A program made the translations under genes and the position numbers. Positions 47,916 to 57,515 of a stretch of DNA of 64,000 nucleotides are shown here, piece after piece. The notes beneath the pieces are model-generated. The model worked only from the letters and a program-made list of their open reading frames with translations. It was not told the DNA's origin and did no database searches. How positions within the stretch are numbered: the stretch's first letter is position 1; each line of letters begins with the position of its first letter. Source of the DNA: Piromyces finnis (taxonomy: Eukaryota; Neocallimastigomycota; Neocallimastigomycetes; Neocallimastigales; Neocallimastigaceae); NCBI GenBank assembly GCA_002104945.1, contig MCFH01000089.1, positions 62,001 to 126,000 of the forward strand, in the 5' to 3' direction.

Positions 47916-49715
47916 TTAATTTAATATTCTATAACCAATAATAGATTCAATTGAACGATCGGTATCAGTCGTCATTACACTATTTATTCTAATGTTATAT
48001 TTAGTTAAATCCATGCGAAAATCTTCTAAACTGTAATTTATAGCTCTAGTAGAAACGTATTGTCTGTACCAATCTTTATATAAGGAATAAAATTCATCAA
48101 TAGGAATGGCAAAGGTGTCATTTTTATCAACTATATACTTTTCTAAGAATCGAGCTATATGATCACATCTCATGATAAAGTGCTTTGTGGCATGAATGAC
48201 ACTTTGAGGAATCTCCAAATTTGTATAGTCCTTTTGATAATTTTGAATCAAAATGTGAATTAATGCCTCAGCATAACTTTGAACATGAGCCCCTTGCCAC
48301 ATTGTGCTGGCATGTTTGATAGAGGAGTTATTAATGTTTTGGGTGGAAGATAAAATTGAAATGTTCATCTTGTTGACAAAACGTTGAGTGAATGGAATTA
48401 CTAAGATTCTATCAATTAAAGCATTATCTAAATTGGATATAGTTAATTTATCGTTGGTATTGATAATTGGTAATAAATCTACATAAACAGTTTGTAAATC
48501 TTTATACAAAGATCTAGTCTTGATATACCCAACATTTCCTGTAATTGCTTTAGCATCACCGGTGATATTGATGGACCGAGCATCCGGTTCTTCACAAATC
48601 GAAATTCTACAGTTATTAAGATCCATCATATGAGGACTTGGTTTATCGGCACTGGTGGACTTTCCAAGAAATAGGGATACATTTGGAGTGGCAGCATAAT
48701 CTCCAAGTGCAAGTCGTAACATATTAGTAAAAGTAGTTTTGCCGTTACGACCTGATCCAATGAAAAATAGAATGGAACGTAATTTATTACCAAGTGTAAG
48801 AGTAGAAGCAATCACCTTCAATACATATTTAATTAAATCTTCATCAACAAAAATATCTCTTAGAAATTGATAAACTTCTTCTATTTTGTCTTTATTATCA
48901 TTATAGTAATTGTAATTGGTTGATTTCAAACAAAAGTCGTTAGGACGTCCAGGACGTGGAGCACCAATATCAAAGTCATAAACACAGTCTTCAAATCTTA
49001 ATACATTACCTTTATCAATACGCTTAATAAAATCATGTGTATAAAAGAAGGTTTCAAGTTGTTCCAAATGATTATAGATAATGGTGTGATTGGTAAAGAA
49101 ACTCATTAATTCATTAGTGATACCGTCTAAAGATATATTGTATTCAAGACACATATTTTTAAGCTTTCCTGTTAAATATAAATTTATTTCTTTAGCTATA
49201 TCGTAAGAACTAATTGATTCCCATCCATTAAGATTATAAAAAAATTTATACCATTCTTTGTCACTATACACAAAATATCCCAAATTTAAAATTATAAATA
49301 TATTAAATATGGAATGATTTGTTAATACTGTTTTACTGTAATATTTTTTTATAGTCATTAATCGGGCAATATTTACAATGCGTAATCCAAATTCATCGAT
49401 GCAACTATAAATTATGTCAATGATATCATTCTTATATTTTTTATTTTTCAAAGCATCATTTCCTTCAATCTTTATGTTATTTAATCGGTCATTAAGAATT
49501 CCAATTTCTGTATTTGTTACTCTATCTTTTTCATTAATTTCATCTTTATTAATTTTTACATTATATGTTTCCAAATAATTAGCAATTAAGGAATATGATT
49601 TAGATTTTTTAGTTTCATCGTGCTTTAGAAGAATAAATAAAAAGTATACAATAGGATGGTATATGTTAATACCGTCACCATTAGTATCTATTTCTTGCGT
49701 ATTTAATGATACCAT
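47916..49715 (-). CDS. D5-type SF3 helicase (primase domain not seen)
   Basis: 599 aa. SF3 AAA+ core: Walker A FFIGSGRNGKTTF at about 317-329, Walker B ISICEEPD at 371-378, motif C LLPIINTND at 414-422, then the sensor LIDRILVIPF. The D5N domain precedes it (NVLRFEDCVYDFDIG at 237-251). This is the replicative helicase family of poxviruses (D5), asfarviruses (C962R) and mimivirus. Those proteins carry an archaeo-eukaryotic primase domain at the N-terminus and are typically 800-960 aa. The first ~230 residues here show no DxD or other primase motif, so the primase is either missing, encoded elsewhere or too diverged to see. The ATG at 49715 is preceded only by A/T-rich spacer. Confidence 0.93.
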   Translation of the reverse strand: MVSLNTQEIDTNGDGINIYHPIVYFLFILLKHDETKKSKSYSLIANYLETYNVKINKDEINEKDRVTNTEIGILNDRLNNIKIEGNDALKNKKYKNDIIDIIYSCIDEFGLRIVNIARLMTIKKYYSKTVLTNHSIFNIFIILNLGYFVYSDKEWYKFFYNLNGWESISSYDIAKEINLYLTGKLKNMCLEYNISLDGITNELMSFFTNHTIIYNHLEQLETFFYTHDFIKRIDKGNVLRFEDCVYDFDIGAPRPGRPNDFCLKSTNYNYYNDNKDKIEEVYQFLRDIFVDEDLIKYVLKVIASTLTLGNKLRSILFFIGSGRNGKTTFTNMLRLALGDYAATPNVSLFLGKSTSADKPSPHMMDLNNCRISICEEPDARSINITGDAKAITGNVGYIKTRSLYKDLQTVYVDLLPIINTNDKLTISNLDNALIDRILVIPFTQRFVNKMNISILSSTQNINNSSIKHASTMWQGAHVQSYAEALIHILIQNYQKDYTNLEIPQSVIHATKHFIMRCDHIARFLEKYIVDKNDTFAIPIDEFYSLYKDWYRQYVSTRAINYSLEDFRMDLTKYNIRINSVMTTDTDRSIESIIGYRILN

Positions 49716-50212
49716 TAATAAAATTAATATATTTATATTAAAGACTTTGTAAACATAAAATAAAATAAAATATTTTCATTTTAAAAAAAAAATACAATTA
49801 AAGTATACCTTGTATTGGTATAACTATCATATTATCTTAAACAAATATATTTATTTTTAAAAAAAAAAACCAAATAATTTATTATTATAAAAATTATATA
49901 TTAAAGAATATAAATATAAATTAAAATTTGATTCGCATAATACACATAATATATTATTATTTTTTCATTTTTTCATATATATGCCTATATTTGTTATTAT
50001 CTAAATTATATTTATATTATATTTTATTCAAACTTTATTCATATTTTCTTCTCATTTTGTTCCCATTTTGTTGATCCAATAACATTAATGAACTTGATGG
50101 ATAGATGACGTCATAATTAAAAAATGTTTATTAATATATTACTTCTTAATAAATATATTATTTATAAATTAATTTCTTATTATGATAAATGGGAAGTGAT
50201 ATGAAATAATTA
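49716..50212. other. AT-rich spacer, no gene seen
   Basis: 497 bp between two minus-strand genes. T5A11 at 49854-49869 and a mildly GC-richer patch at 50040-50115 with a direct repeat of CATTTTGTT. No gene. Confidence 0.45.
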
Positions 50213-50803
50213 TTAATTAAATCCGTATTTAGTTTTAATTTCATGAGAAAGTATATCTTTACTAATTTCTACATTATCGAGTAGAATCTCAATTATTTCT
50301 CTTTTTGAATACTTGTTTTCTTCAGCATAAGTGATAATGTATTCTTTGTCGTCAATATTTAAAGGAAATACAAAAAAATGGTAATGCTCTGGCAATTTTG
50401 GTAGTTTGACATCCTTTTTAATTTCTTTGTAAGAGATTTCTAATGCTAACTGAATATTAGGAGTGAATATAATTGGTGTGCTGTCAAAAATTTCCTTATT
50501 ACTAGTACTTTTAACTGGTGCTTTGTAACAAAATGTATTGCTTAAGTTACTTGTGATGTGTGGTTTTAATGAATCAACAATGTCTGAAGGGAATTGTTCA
50601 TTATTTAAATCACCAATTAATTTATACATTAATTCTATTGTTTTTGTTAATTTCTTAACAGTAAATGATTTATTTTTTTCATTTATTGAAACTTGATTGC
50701 CTATACTATTCAGAACAAGATCAATAGCATCAGTAATTACAGTACGTTTTAGTTCATTTAATCTCTTTTGAGATATATTCTTTACAATTTCTGACATTTC
50801 CAC
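50213..50803 (-). CDS. Unknown 196-aa protein
   Basis: I do not recognise it. The N-terminal 85 residues are helical and Lys-rich (KRLNELKRTVITDAIDLVL). A middle part has many Pro and Thr, and the C-terminal 60 residues are compact (LPKLPEHYHFFVFPLNI, then acidic helices). No signal peptide, cysteine motif or membrane span. It lies between the D5 helicase and the polymerase, back-to-back with the 148-aa gene; a replication or transcription accessory is a context-based guess. The frame has ordinary amino-acid variety, unlike chance ORFs here. Confidence 0.75.
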   Translation of the reverse strand: MEMSEIVKNISQKRLNELKRTVITDAIDLVLNSIGNQVSINEKNKSFTVKKLTKTIELMYKLIGDLNNEQFPSDIVDSLKPHITSNLSNTFCYKAPVKSTSNKEIFDSTPIIFTPNIQLALEISYKEIKKDVKLPKLPEHYHFFVFPLNIDDKEYIITYAEENKYSKREIIEILLDNVEISKDILSHEIKTKYGFN

Positions 50804-51166
50804 AGTTTCAATCTTTCAGGATTTCTTTGTTAAATAATTATTTATAAAAAAAAACTTTATTTTTTTTTTTTAGTTTATAAATAATAATCATATAAAATAA
50901 AAATCATTTGTTATGAGATATTCATTGGATATTTATTTATTTGTTTGTTTATTTATTTTTATTTATAAATTATTAAATTAAGCAATTAAGTTTTTCTATA
51001 TAAAAAATATAATTGTAATGTAAATATATATATAAAGTATTAAAATAAATAAATAAATACATATATTTAAAAAGTTAAATGTCTAGTTAATTAATTAATA
51101 ATAAATCATAATATAAAATGATTAAAATAATATATTTTATTTAATAAATAATTATATAAATAAAAA
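50804..51166. promoter_or_regulatory. Divergent promoter region between 196-aa and 148-aa genes
   Basis: 363 bp between start codons pointing apart; A/T-rich with a T11 run near 50860-50870 and (TTTA)n near 50935-50965. No motif defined. Confidence 0.4.
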
Positions 51167-51613
51167 ATGAATTCAGATCCTTCTAGAATTACTCATCAAT
51201 TAAAAGGAAATAGTTATAGCTATGACAAAAGTATACTTCAACATATTCACTATAAATTGTTAAGTACTACGACTGGAAAATATAGTAATTTACTATATAT
51301 TAAGGAATTTATAAATTTTTTGATAATACATATATTTCATTGTAATGATTTCAACGGAAATGAAAATCGATTCAGCAAATTAAATATTTCAATGTTATAT
51401 TTAATTTTTATTATTAAAAAATATGAATATCCGAATTTTGATTCCAATGATATTGATAACCCGGATTATAGGGGTAAAATTAATGAACTTTTTAGAGATA
51501 TTATGAGAATGGACAATGATCAAAATCATACGGAATATGCTTTTGATATTATTCGTTATTTATATATATATAATTTGATTGTTAATAATAAATATATATA
51601 TATATCTTTATAA
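51167..51613 (+). CDS. Unknown 148-aa protein upstream of DNA polymerase
   Basis: I do not recognise it. The N-terminus is hydrophilic (NSDPSRITHQLKGNSYSYDKS), followed by Ile/Leu/Tyr-rich helices and a short acidic centre (FDSNDIDNPDYRGKINELF). It ends in a Tyr/Ile tail that is partly encoded by a (TA)n tract. It lies 85 bp upstream of the DNA polymerase on the same strand, so the two might be co-regulated. The corresponding region of block A is outside the window. Confidence 0.65.
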   Translation: MNSDPSRITHQLKGNSYSYDKSILQHIHYKLLSTTTGKYSNLLYIKEFINFLIIHIFHCNDFNGNENRFSKLNISMLYLIFIIKKYEYPNFDSNDIDNPDYRGKINELFRDIMRMDNDQNHTEYAFDIIRYLYIYNLIVNNKYIYISL

Positions 51614-51698
51614 TTATAATTATAATTATAATTGATTTTTTTTATTTTAAACACATATTTTGATAAACCGATAATTATAAAGATTAAGTTTTCCTATT

Positions 51699-54600
51699 AT
51701 GTTATTAACTTGTTTCATTTACAATTGGGAATTGTTTATAAATGATGATTCACCTATTATTATTGGATTTGGATATAATGAAAATGATAATAAAATAGCA
51801 ATTGTTATTAAAGATTATCCTTTATTTAAATATACCGAATCTATAAATAAAAATTTCAATTATATAAATAATAAAAAAGAAGTTTTACAAAAAAAATTAT
51901 TGCGCCATTACCTGGATGGAAAAAAGAATATTTATAAAATATATTTTAAAAAATATTCCGAATATTCTTCATTTCAATCGACATTATTTAATGTTGATAT
52001 AGTATCATCATTTCTTTCTACTCAGAATTTAGATACCATTGGCTGGATTTATTCAGATAAATATCAAAAGAACGAATTGAATCATTATACAACTTTTAGT
52101 AATGAATATATCATCAGCCATACAAATATTCATTCAAAAAATATCGATAATTATCCAGAACCATCGATATTGTCGTTTGATATTGAATGTATGTCTCATG
52201 ATTTTGAATCCTTTCCAAATTGTTATTTATATAATGATTTTATATCTACTATTAGTATTGTGTATCATTATAAAGATATTCAAAGAAATATTGCTATTTG
52301 TGTAAAGTATAAAGATGAAAATAATATTGTGAATTGCCTACCATTAAATGAGATAGATCCTTCATTCCTACCATTTATTGATGAAAAAAAATTTAATAAT
52401 TCATGTAAGCATTTTACATTTTTTGATGAAAGTAACAATAACGAAAATAACAATAATTTAATAACTAATAAAGACAAGGATAATCTATATTCTAATAAAT
52501 TAGATAAATCAGTTAATAAGGAAAATAATAATCTAGTAGGTGCTAAAGAAAGCAATAAAGTAAACGATAATATAAATAGTATAAATAATAATATAAATAA
52601 TGTAAATGAAGTAAATAATTATTATAAACTAGTTCAGACTAACTTTGTTGACAAAACAGATAACTACGATAAATCAATTCCTACATGCGTTAATAAACAA
52701 GACCTAACCCTTTATAATAATAATACTTGTAGTAATAACAGTAATAATAATGATGACCTAAATATAATATGCAGTGGTATAAATAATAAAACAGAAATAG
52801 AGAATCGATATTATAGGTTAAAAAAACTTTTAAATAGAAATTATACATTTAATTCTAGTACTAAAGATAGATTTAATAGATTAAAATGTATGATAAATAA
52901 TAGTTTAGGAAATGAAAAATTAATTAAAGATTCTCTAAATAGAATAAAAGTAGCAACAGAAAAAGAAGAAGAAAATACGTTTGAGCCAATAGAAGAATTT
53001 ATTACGAAACATGAACAGTCGAAAAAAGATAAGCTTTTAAAAACTGATATTTTAAATGATAAATATGATGTAATTTATGTAGAATCAGAATATGATTTAA
53101 TATGCGAGTTTTTTAGTCAGATTCGGAAATTGGATCCGGACATTATAATTGGATATAATACTTTTGGATTTGATTATAAATATTTGGCACAGAGGGCTGG
53201 TATGCATACAATTATTGATCAGAAGGATTCACCTTTTAAGGCCAATAGAATCTTTAATATGCCGACAAAATTCATAAATACATCTAATAATGAGGTTGAA
53301 CTTAAGATTCCGGGTAGAATTGCAATCGATATTTTCAAATATGCAAAATCATTAAATATGCCATCGGCTAGTTTAAATTATGTTTCTGAACAACTATTAA
53401 ATAAACATAAAATTGATTTACCCTATAAAGATATGTTTTACTTAATTCATGAAAATACGGATGACTCATTGAATAAAGTGGCAATGTATTGTATTATGGA
53501 TTCCATCCTAACTCTGGAAATATTTAATATTTCATATCAATGGATTCAACTCTTGGAAATCGCTAAAACTTCAAGAATTCGTATCGATGAAGTCTATAAA
53601 AATGGACAAAGTAAAAAATTTGCAAATTTATTATATAAATATTGTTATGATAATAACATATGTATAGATATTGATAATTCGGATATTACTAGTTATAAAG
53701 GTGCTACGGTTATTGAACCATTATCCGGTGTATACAATCACTGTACTATGCTAGATTTCACAAGTTTGTATCCAAGTGTCATCATTACACATAATATATG
53801 CTATACAACATTGATTAGCAGAGCTGATATTGGAAACCATTCTGAGGATTCATACCATATAATTGATATAGGGAATAAAATATATTATTTTACCAAACAT
53901 CACATTGGAATCTTACCACGTATGATGAAATTGTTACTTTCAGAGAGAATTCGATATAAAAATATGATGAAAAAGGCATCCGGATCCGATTACATTATAT
54001 ATGATAAACGACAATATGCCTTAAAGATACAAGCTAATTCTATTTATGGGTGTCTTGGATCAAGTTCACTAAAATATCTAAGATTTCTACCAGGAGCTGA
54101 ATGTACCACAGGAATGGGAAGAAATTACTTGAATAAAACGATTGATTTAATTTGTCAAAATACTAAATTTAAAGTAATTTATGGTGATACAGATTCATGT
54201 CTTATAGAATATAATAAAGAATATTGGAATAATATGAACAATATAGAAAGGGGAAATCATGATTGCAAAAACGATCAAAACACTTTAAATTATAAAATAA
54301 CAAATGAAAGTAATACTAATTATGAATCTACTAAAAATTTTGATGTGAATAAATTTATTGAAGACAGTATATCAGTAGCAGAATATGTTACAAATCAGCT
54401 ACCAGAAGGAATGCATTTAAAATATGAAAATACATTTAAAAGAATGCTAATTATGTCCAAAAAAAAGTATTGTGGTGTTTTGGCAAATACATCGAATTTG
54501 TATATTAAAGGAATAGATATTATTAAAAAAAATACATGTATTTTTATTAGAGATTACTATAAGATATTTTTGTATATGATTCTTTTTGATTATCCAGAAA

Positions 54601-55013
54601 AACTGATATGTCATAAGGTATTAGAAATGAAAAATAAATTGCTTTCTGGTGATGTACCTTTAGAAAAGTTAATTATGAAATTATCTATTGGACCAAAATA
54701 TGTTAATAAATCCTATTATGTTTTATTATTTGTTAATAATCATAAAATGTATAATTTAGATTATAAAATCGGTGAAAAAATCGAATATATTATTATTGAT
54801 ACAAATTCATTTTCATTTAATAAAAGTTCAAATTTATTAGGAGATAAAATGATGTCTTTAGATTTGTATAAGAACATATGTGAAAAAGCTACTAAAAATA
54901 AAGACATAATTAAACCTAAATTAGATTATCAATATTATTATTATCATTATGTAGAAACAGGATTTAAAAGTTTATTAAAAGTTTTAAATACTAATATTAG
55001 TGATTTATTATAA
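51699..55013 (+). CDS. polB: Family B DNA polymerase, full length (copy B)
   Basis: 1104 aa with every key motif. Exonuclease: DIE at 161-163 (Exo I), DPDIIIGYNTFGFDYKYL from about 479 (Exo II), YCIMD at 597-601 (Exo III). Polymerase: LDFTSLYPSVI at 685-695 (motif A), KIQANSIYG at 776-784 (motif B), YGDTDS at 828-833 (motif C). The spelling is of the RNA/DNA-primed, Pol-delta-like type seen in NCLDVs; I see no protein-priming insert like those of fungal linear plasmids. An Asn-rich, low-complexity insert spans about 245-370, before Exo II, and a second short one follows motif C (about 838-880). Both proofreading and synthesis should be active. It converges on RPB1-C, the same arrangement as in block A. 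Confidence 0.97.
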   Translation: MLLTCFIYNWELFINDDSPIIIGFGYNENDNKIAIVIKDYPLFKYTESINKNFNYINNKKEVLQKKLLRHYLDGKKNIYKIYFKKYSEYSSFQSTLFNVDIVSSFLSTQNLDTIGWIYSDKYQKNELNHYTTFSNEYIISHTNIHSKNIDNYPEPSILSFDIECMSHDFESFPNCYLYNDFISTISIVYHYKDIQRNIAICVKYKDENNIVNCLPLNEIDPSFLPFIDEKKFNNSCKHFTFFDESNNNENNNNLITNKDKDNLYSNKLDKSVNKENNNLVGAKESNKVNDNINSINNNINNVNEVNNYYKLVQTNFVDKTDNYDKSIPTCVNKQDLTLYNNNTCSNNSNNNDDLNIICSGINNKTEIENRYYRLKKLLNRNYTFNSSTKDRFNRLKCMINNSLGNEKLIKDSLNRIKVATEKEEENTFEPIEEFITKHEQSKKDKLLKTDILNDKYDVIYVESEYDLICEFFSQIRKLDPDIIIGYNTFGFDYKYLAQRAGMHTIIDQKDSPFKANRIFNMPTKFINTSNNEVELKIPGRIAIDIFKYAKSLNMPSASLNYVSEQLLNKHKIDLPYKDMFYLIHENTDDSLNKVAMYCIMDSILTLEIFNISYQWIQLLEIAKTSRIRIDEVYKNGQSKKFANLLYKYCYDNNICIDIDNSDITSYKGATVIEPLSGVYNHCTMLDFTSLYPSVIITHNICYTTLISRADIGNHSEDSYHIIDIGNKIYYFTKHHIGILPRMMKLLLSERIRYKNMMKKASGSDYIIYDKRQYALKIQANSIYGCLGSSSLKYLRFLPGAECTTGMGRNYLNKTIDLICQNTKFKVIYGDTDSCLIEYNKEYWNNMNNIERGNHDCKNDQNTLNYKITNESNTNYESTKNFDVNKFIEDSISVAEYVTNQLPEGMHLKYENTFKRMLIMSKKKYCGVLANTSNLYIKGIDIIKKNTCIFIRDYYKIFLYMILFDYPEKLICHKVLEMKNKLLSGDVPLEKLIMKLSIGPKYVNKSYYVLLFVNNHKMYNLDYKIGEKIEYIIIDTNSFSFNKSSNLLGDKMMSLDLYKNICEKATKNKDIIKPKLDYQYYYYHYVETGFKSLLKVLNTNISDLL

Positions 55014-55415
55014 TAATAATAATAAAAAAATTTTAAAAAAAAATACGTATATTTTTTTATTTTATAGTTAAATATTTATTTATCTAAAAAAGGATGAGTT
55101 TTACAAAATATTTAAATATTTTTTTTAAAAAAAAATATAAAGAAGAAAAAAAAATTATAATATTTTATTGTATATAAAATGCGATTATATATCGGTTACA
55201 AAAAAATATAATTAGAAATAAAATAATATCTTACTTTTTGAAAAATTAAAAGAAAATTAACAAAAACAATTTAAAATATAATAAGAATTTTAAGTGAATT
55301 TAGTAAAAGATTTTATTATATAATTTTAGTAAAAAGAAATAATAAATTTATATTTATTTAATAAATTTTAAATGAATTTGATTTAATAATAACTTAATAT
55401 TTAAATTAATTTATA
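55014..55415. other. Convergent AT-rich spacer
   Basis: 402 bp between the converging stops of polymerase and RPB1-C. Contains the T8A9 palindrome at 55119-55135 and A-rich filler; no gene. Confidence 0.55.
55119..55135. terminator. T8A9 palindrome, candidate bidirectional terminator
   Basis: Self-complementary T/A run between polymerase and RPB1-C of block B. The equivalent spacer of block A has T10A11, although the rest of the two spacers is not alignable by eye. Confidence 0.35.
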
Positions 55416-57023
55416 TTAATCTATTTTATCATTTTCTATAATATCTTCATTATCGGTTTTGAAACTGTCATTGTAAATTCCGGTAATTAATTTTGAAGAT
55501 ATGGATGTTAATTTATCTTTGACACCATAAAATACATCTTGAATCACACTATAAGGATCCTCAAAAGATAATTGAGAAATGAAAGAGTATTTACTATTTT
55601 TCATTCCAAAACGCGACATTGGCAAAACTTCATTATTACGACACATAAAATTAGTTAATAATTCTATATGTTGATTGTTATAAGAAGAAGAACTATCACC
55701 ATTTACAATTCTTTGTAACTGCATTAAAATATTTTTCTTACGTAATTTAAAATCAATTTTCATTGAATTACCATATACAATGTAACTAGATCTTTTCACA
55801 TCAATATAATTATTTTTAAATAGTGGATTCAAGTTTAATCCTGTAACCTCCATGTATATTTCATCACCCATAACTTTTTGTAAAACTTTTACTACACCTT
55901 TAGTTCCCGATAATACAGTATTTTCTAATATTTCAGTAATATCATCTACATTCAAATTAATATATCCACTATCAAGCATATAATAATTATCATTTTCTTC
56001 AAATTTTAAATTATTTTTTTCAAAATAATCTGTTATAAAATTATTATCTGTTTTGATTTTGTATATAGATTTACCATAATCAGTATCATCATTATCATCA
56101 TTTTCATTAATATTATTAATATTATTAAAATTATTAACAAAATTTTCATTTTCATTTTCATTTTCATTTTCATTTTCATTTTCATTTTCATTTTCATTTT
56201 CATTTTCATTTTCATTTTCATTTTCATTTTTAATATCAATATTATTAATATTACTATCATAATCATCATATTCATTTTCATTTAAACTCTTGTTTGGTTT
56301 AAAAACACATAACATATCTACATCTACTAAATATTCCATATGATGATCATCTAACCAATCAAGAAGCTTTGAAGAAGGTTGTGAAAATTGAATATAAAGA
56401 TCAGCGAAATTTATAGATGATTCCCATGAATCTAATATATTGTTTGTTTCATTTAAATATTTTTTTAAGTAATCAAAAATGGTTTGTGGATGGAATCTAA
56501 AATTAAATATAGTATGGCGACATAAATAAAAACGAAGGGTGAAACCATCATACACAACATCCAAAACTACGTCATTTAAAGTCATATATTTCATACTATT
56601 TAGCATTAACTTTTTTAATAAACCATCATAATCCTTTGATTTGAAATAGAATTCAGCCACACTATAATCCATTTTATTATGTGTAATATTATATAATTCT
56701 TTTAATCCATTGCTATTATCATTTTCACCAGTTAAATTATGAAAGTAACTTAATGCTGATTGTGTAACCGGTTCACCAATAGATTGAGCTGCCAAAATGC
56801 CAACATGAGTATTTTCTTTTACCATACGAAATTTAATTTTATCGACAATATATTTGACAAATTTATCACGATCAATTTCTTCTGATTTAAGTTTTTTCTT
56901 TAAAAACGTTCTAACCTTAGTATTAACTTGTTCAATATATGATGTTAATTTCTCATTTTCTTCAAAATATTTTGCTATTTTATTACAAATATAAGCAATG
57001 TCACTATCAGGGAAATATTCCAT
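55416..57023 (-). CDS. RNA polymerase largest subunit, C-terminal piece (RPB1-C, copy B)
   Basis: 535 aa, same architecture as 1579-3111: about 75 leading residues, then VGILAAQSIGEPVTQSALSYFH (trigger-loop region, His kept), a middle with DVVLDVVYDGFTLRFYLCRHTIF, and the last conserved RPB1 region (SFEDPYSVI...ISSKLITG). Alignable parts are highly similar to copy A. The insert near residues 250-310 consists largely of 14 GAAAAT units giving an alternating Asn-Glu tract where copy A has a mixed Asp/Asn tract. It partners RPB1-N (36885-39065). Two intact copies of this half raise the question of whether both are used or only one belongs to the local element. Confidence 0.92.
   Translation of the reverse strand: MEYFPDSDIAYICNKIAKYFEENEKLTSYIEQVNTKVRTFLKKKLKSEEIDRDKFVKYIVDKIKFRMVKENTHVGILAAQSIGEPVTQSALSYFHNLTGENDNSNGLKELYNITHNKMDYSVAEFYFKSKDYDGLLKKLMLNSMKYMTLNDVVLDVVYDGFTLRFYLCRHTIFNFRFHPQTIFDYLKKYLNETNNILDSWESSINFADLYIQFSQPSSKLLDWLDDHHMEYLVDVDMLCVFKPNKSLNENEYDDYDSNINNIDIKNENENENENENENENENENENENENENENFVNNFNNINNINENDDNDDTDYGKSIYKIKTDNNFITDYFEKNNLKFEENDNYYMLDSGYINLNVDDITEILENTVLSGTKGVVKVLQKVMGDEIYMEVTGLNLNPLFKNNYIDVKRSSYIVYGNSMKIDFKLRKKNILMQLQRIVNGDSSSSYNNQHIELLTNFMCRNNEVLPMSRFGMKNSKYSFISQLSFEDPYSVIQDVFYGVKDKLTSISSKLITGIYNDSFKTDNEDIIENDKID
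56143..56226. repeat. (TTTTCA)14 hexanucleotide tract inside RPB1-C copy B
   Basis: Fourteen perfect 6-bp units, read on the minus strand as (GAA AAT) and translated as Glu-Asn. Absent from copy A at the same place. Confidence 0.95.
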
Positions 57024-57515
57024 ATTAAAATCAAGTTATAATGTGTTTTTATTTAGGTGAATGAAAAAGTATTTAATTTATAATAAATTAATTAATAATT
57101 AAATTGGTAATTTATCATTTTAAAACATAATCAGTTACCTTAATTATATATTTTATTAAATAAAAATATAAAATATTTTAATTATACTTTAATTTATTAA
57201 TGTAATTATTGCAATTAAAGTTACTTACTTTAAATATATATATTTAATCGAAGATTTTAATATTTATAATTTTATAATTTTATAATTTTATTATTACAAT
57301 AATAAACACGTAAAAAAATTAAGTAAACACTAAATTTAACATTAATTAATAATAAAAGAAATAAAAAAAAAGTTTTAAAATAATATATATATATATTATA
57401 AAAATATAATAATAATATATGTATTAATTTAAAATTTTATTAATTTTACAAATTTTTATATTTATATCTTATTTATACTATGAAATGTTATATTTGTAGT
57501 TGTTTAACTGTTTAA
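57024..57515. other. AT-rich spacer
   Basis: 492 bp upstream of RPB1-C copy B and downstream of the 730-aa gene. No gene; (TATA) patch near 57383-57398. Not obviously similar to the equivalent block A spacer. Confidence 0.45.

Noticed and set aside
51699-55013. Protein-primed polymerase of the fungal linear plasmid type
   Set aside because: Motif spelling and Exo II resemble Pol-delta-like NCLDV polymerases, and D5-type and UDG-fold genes accompany it.
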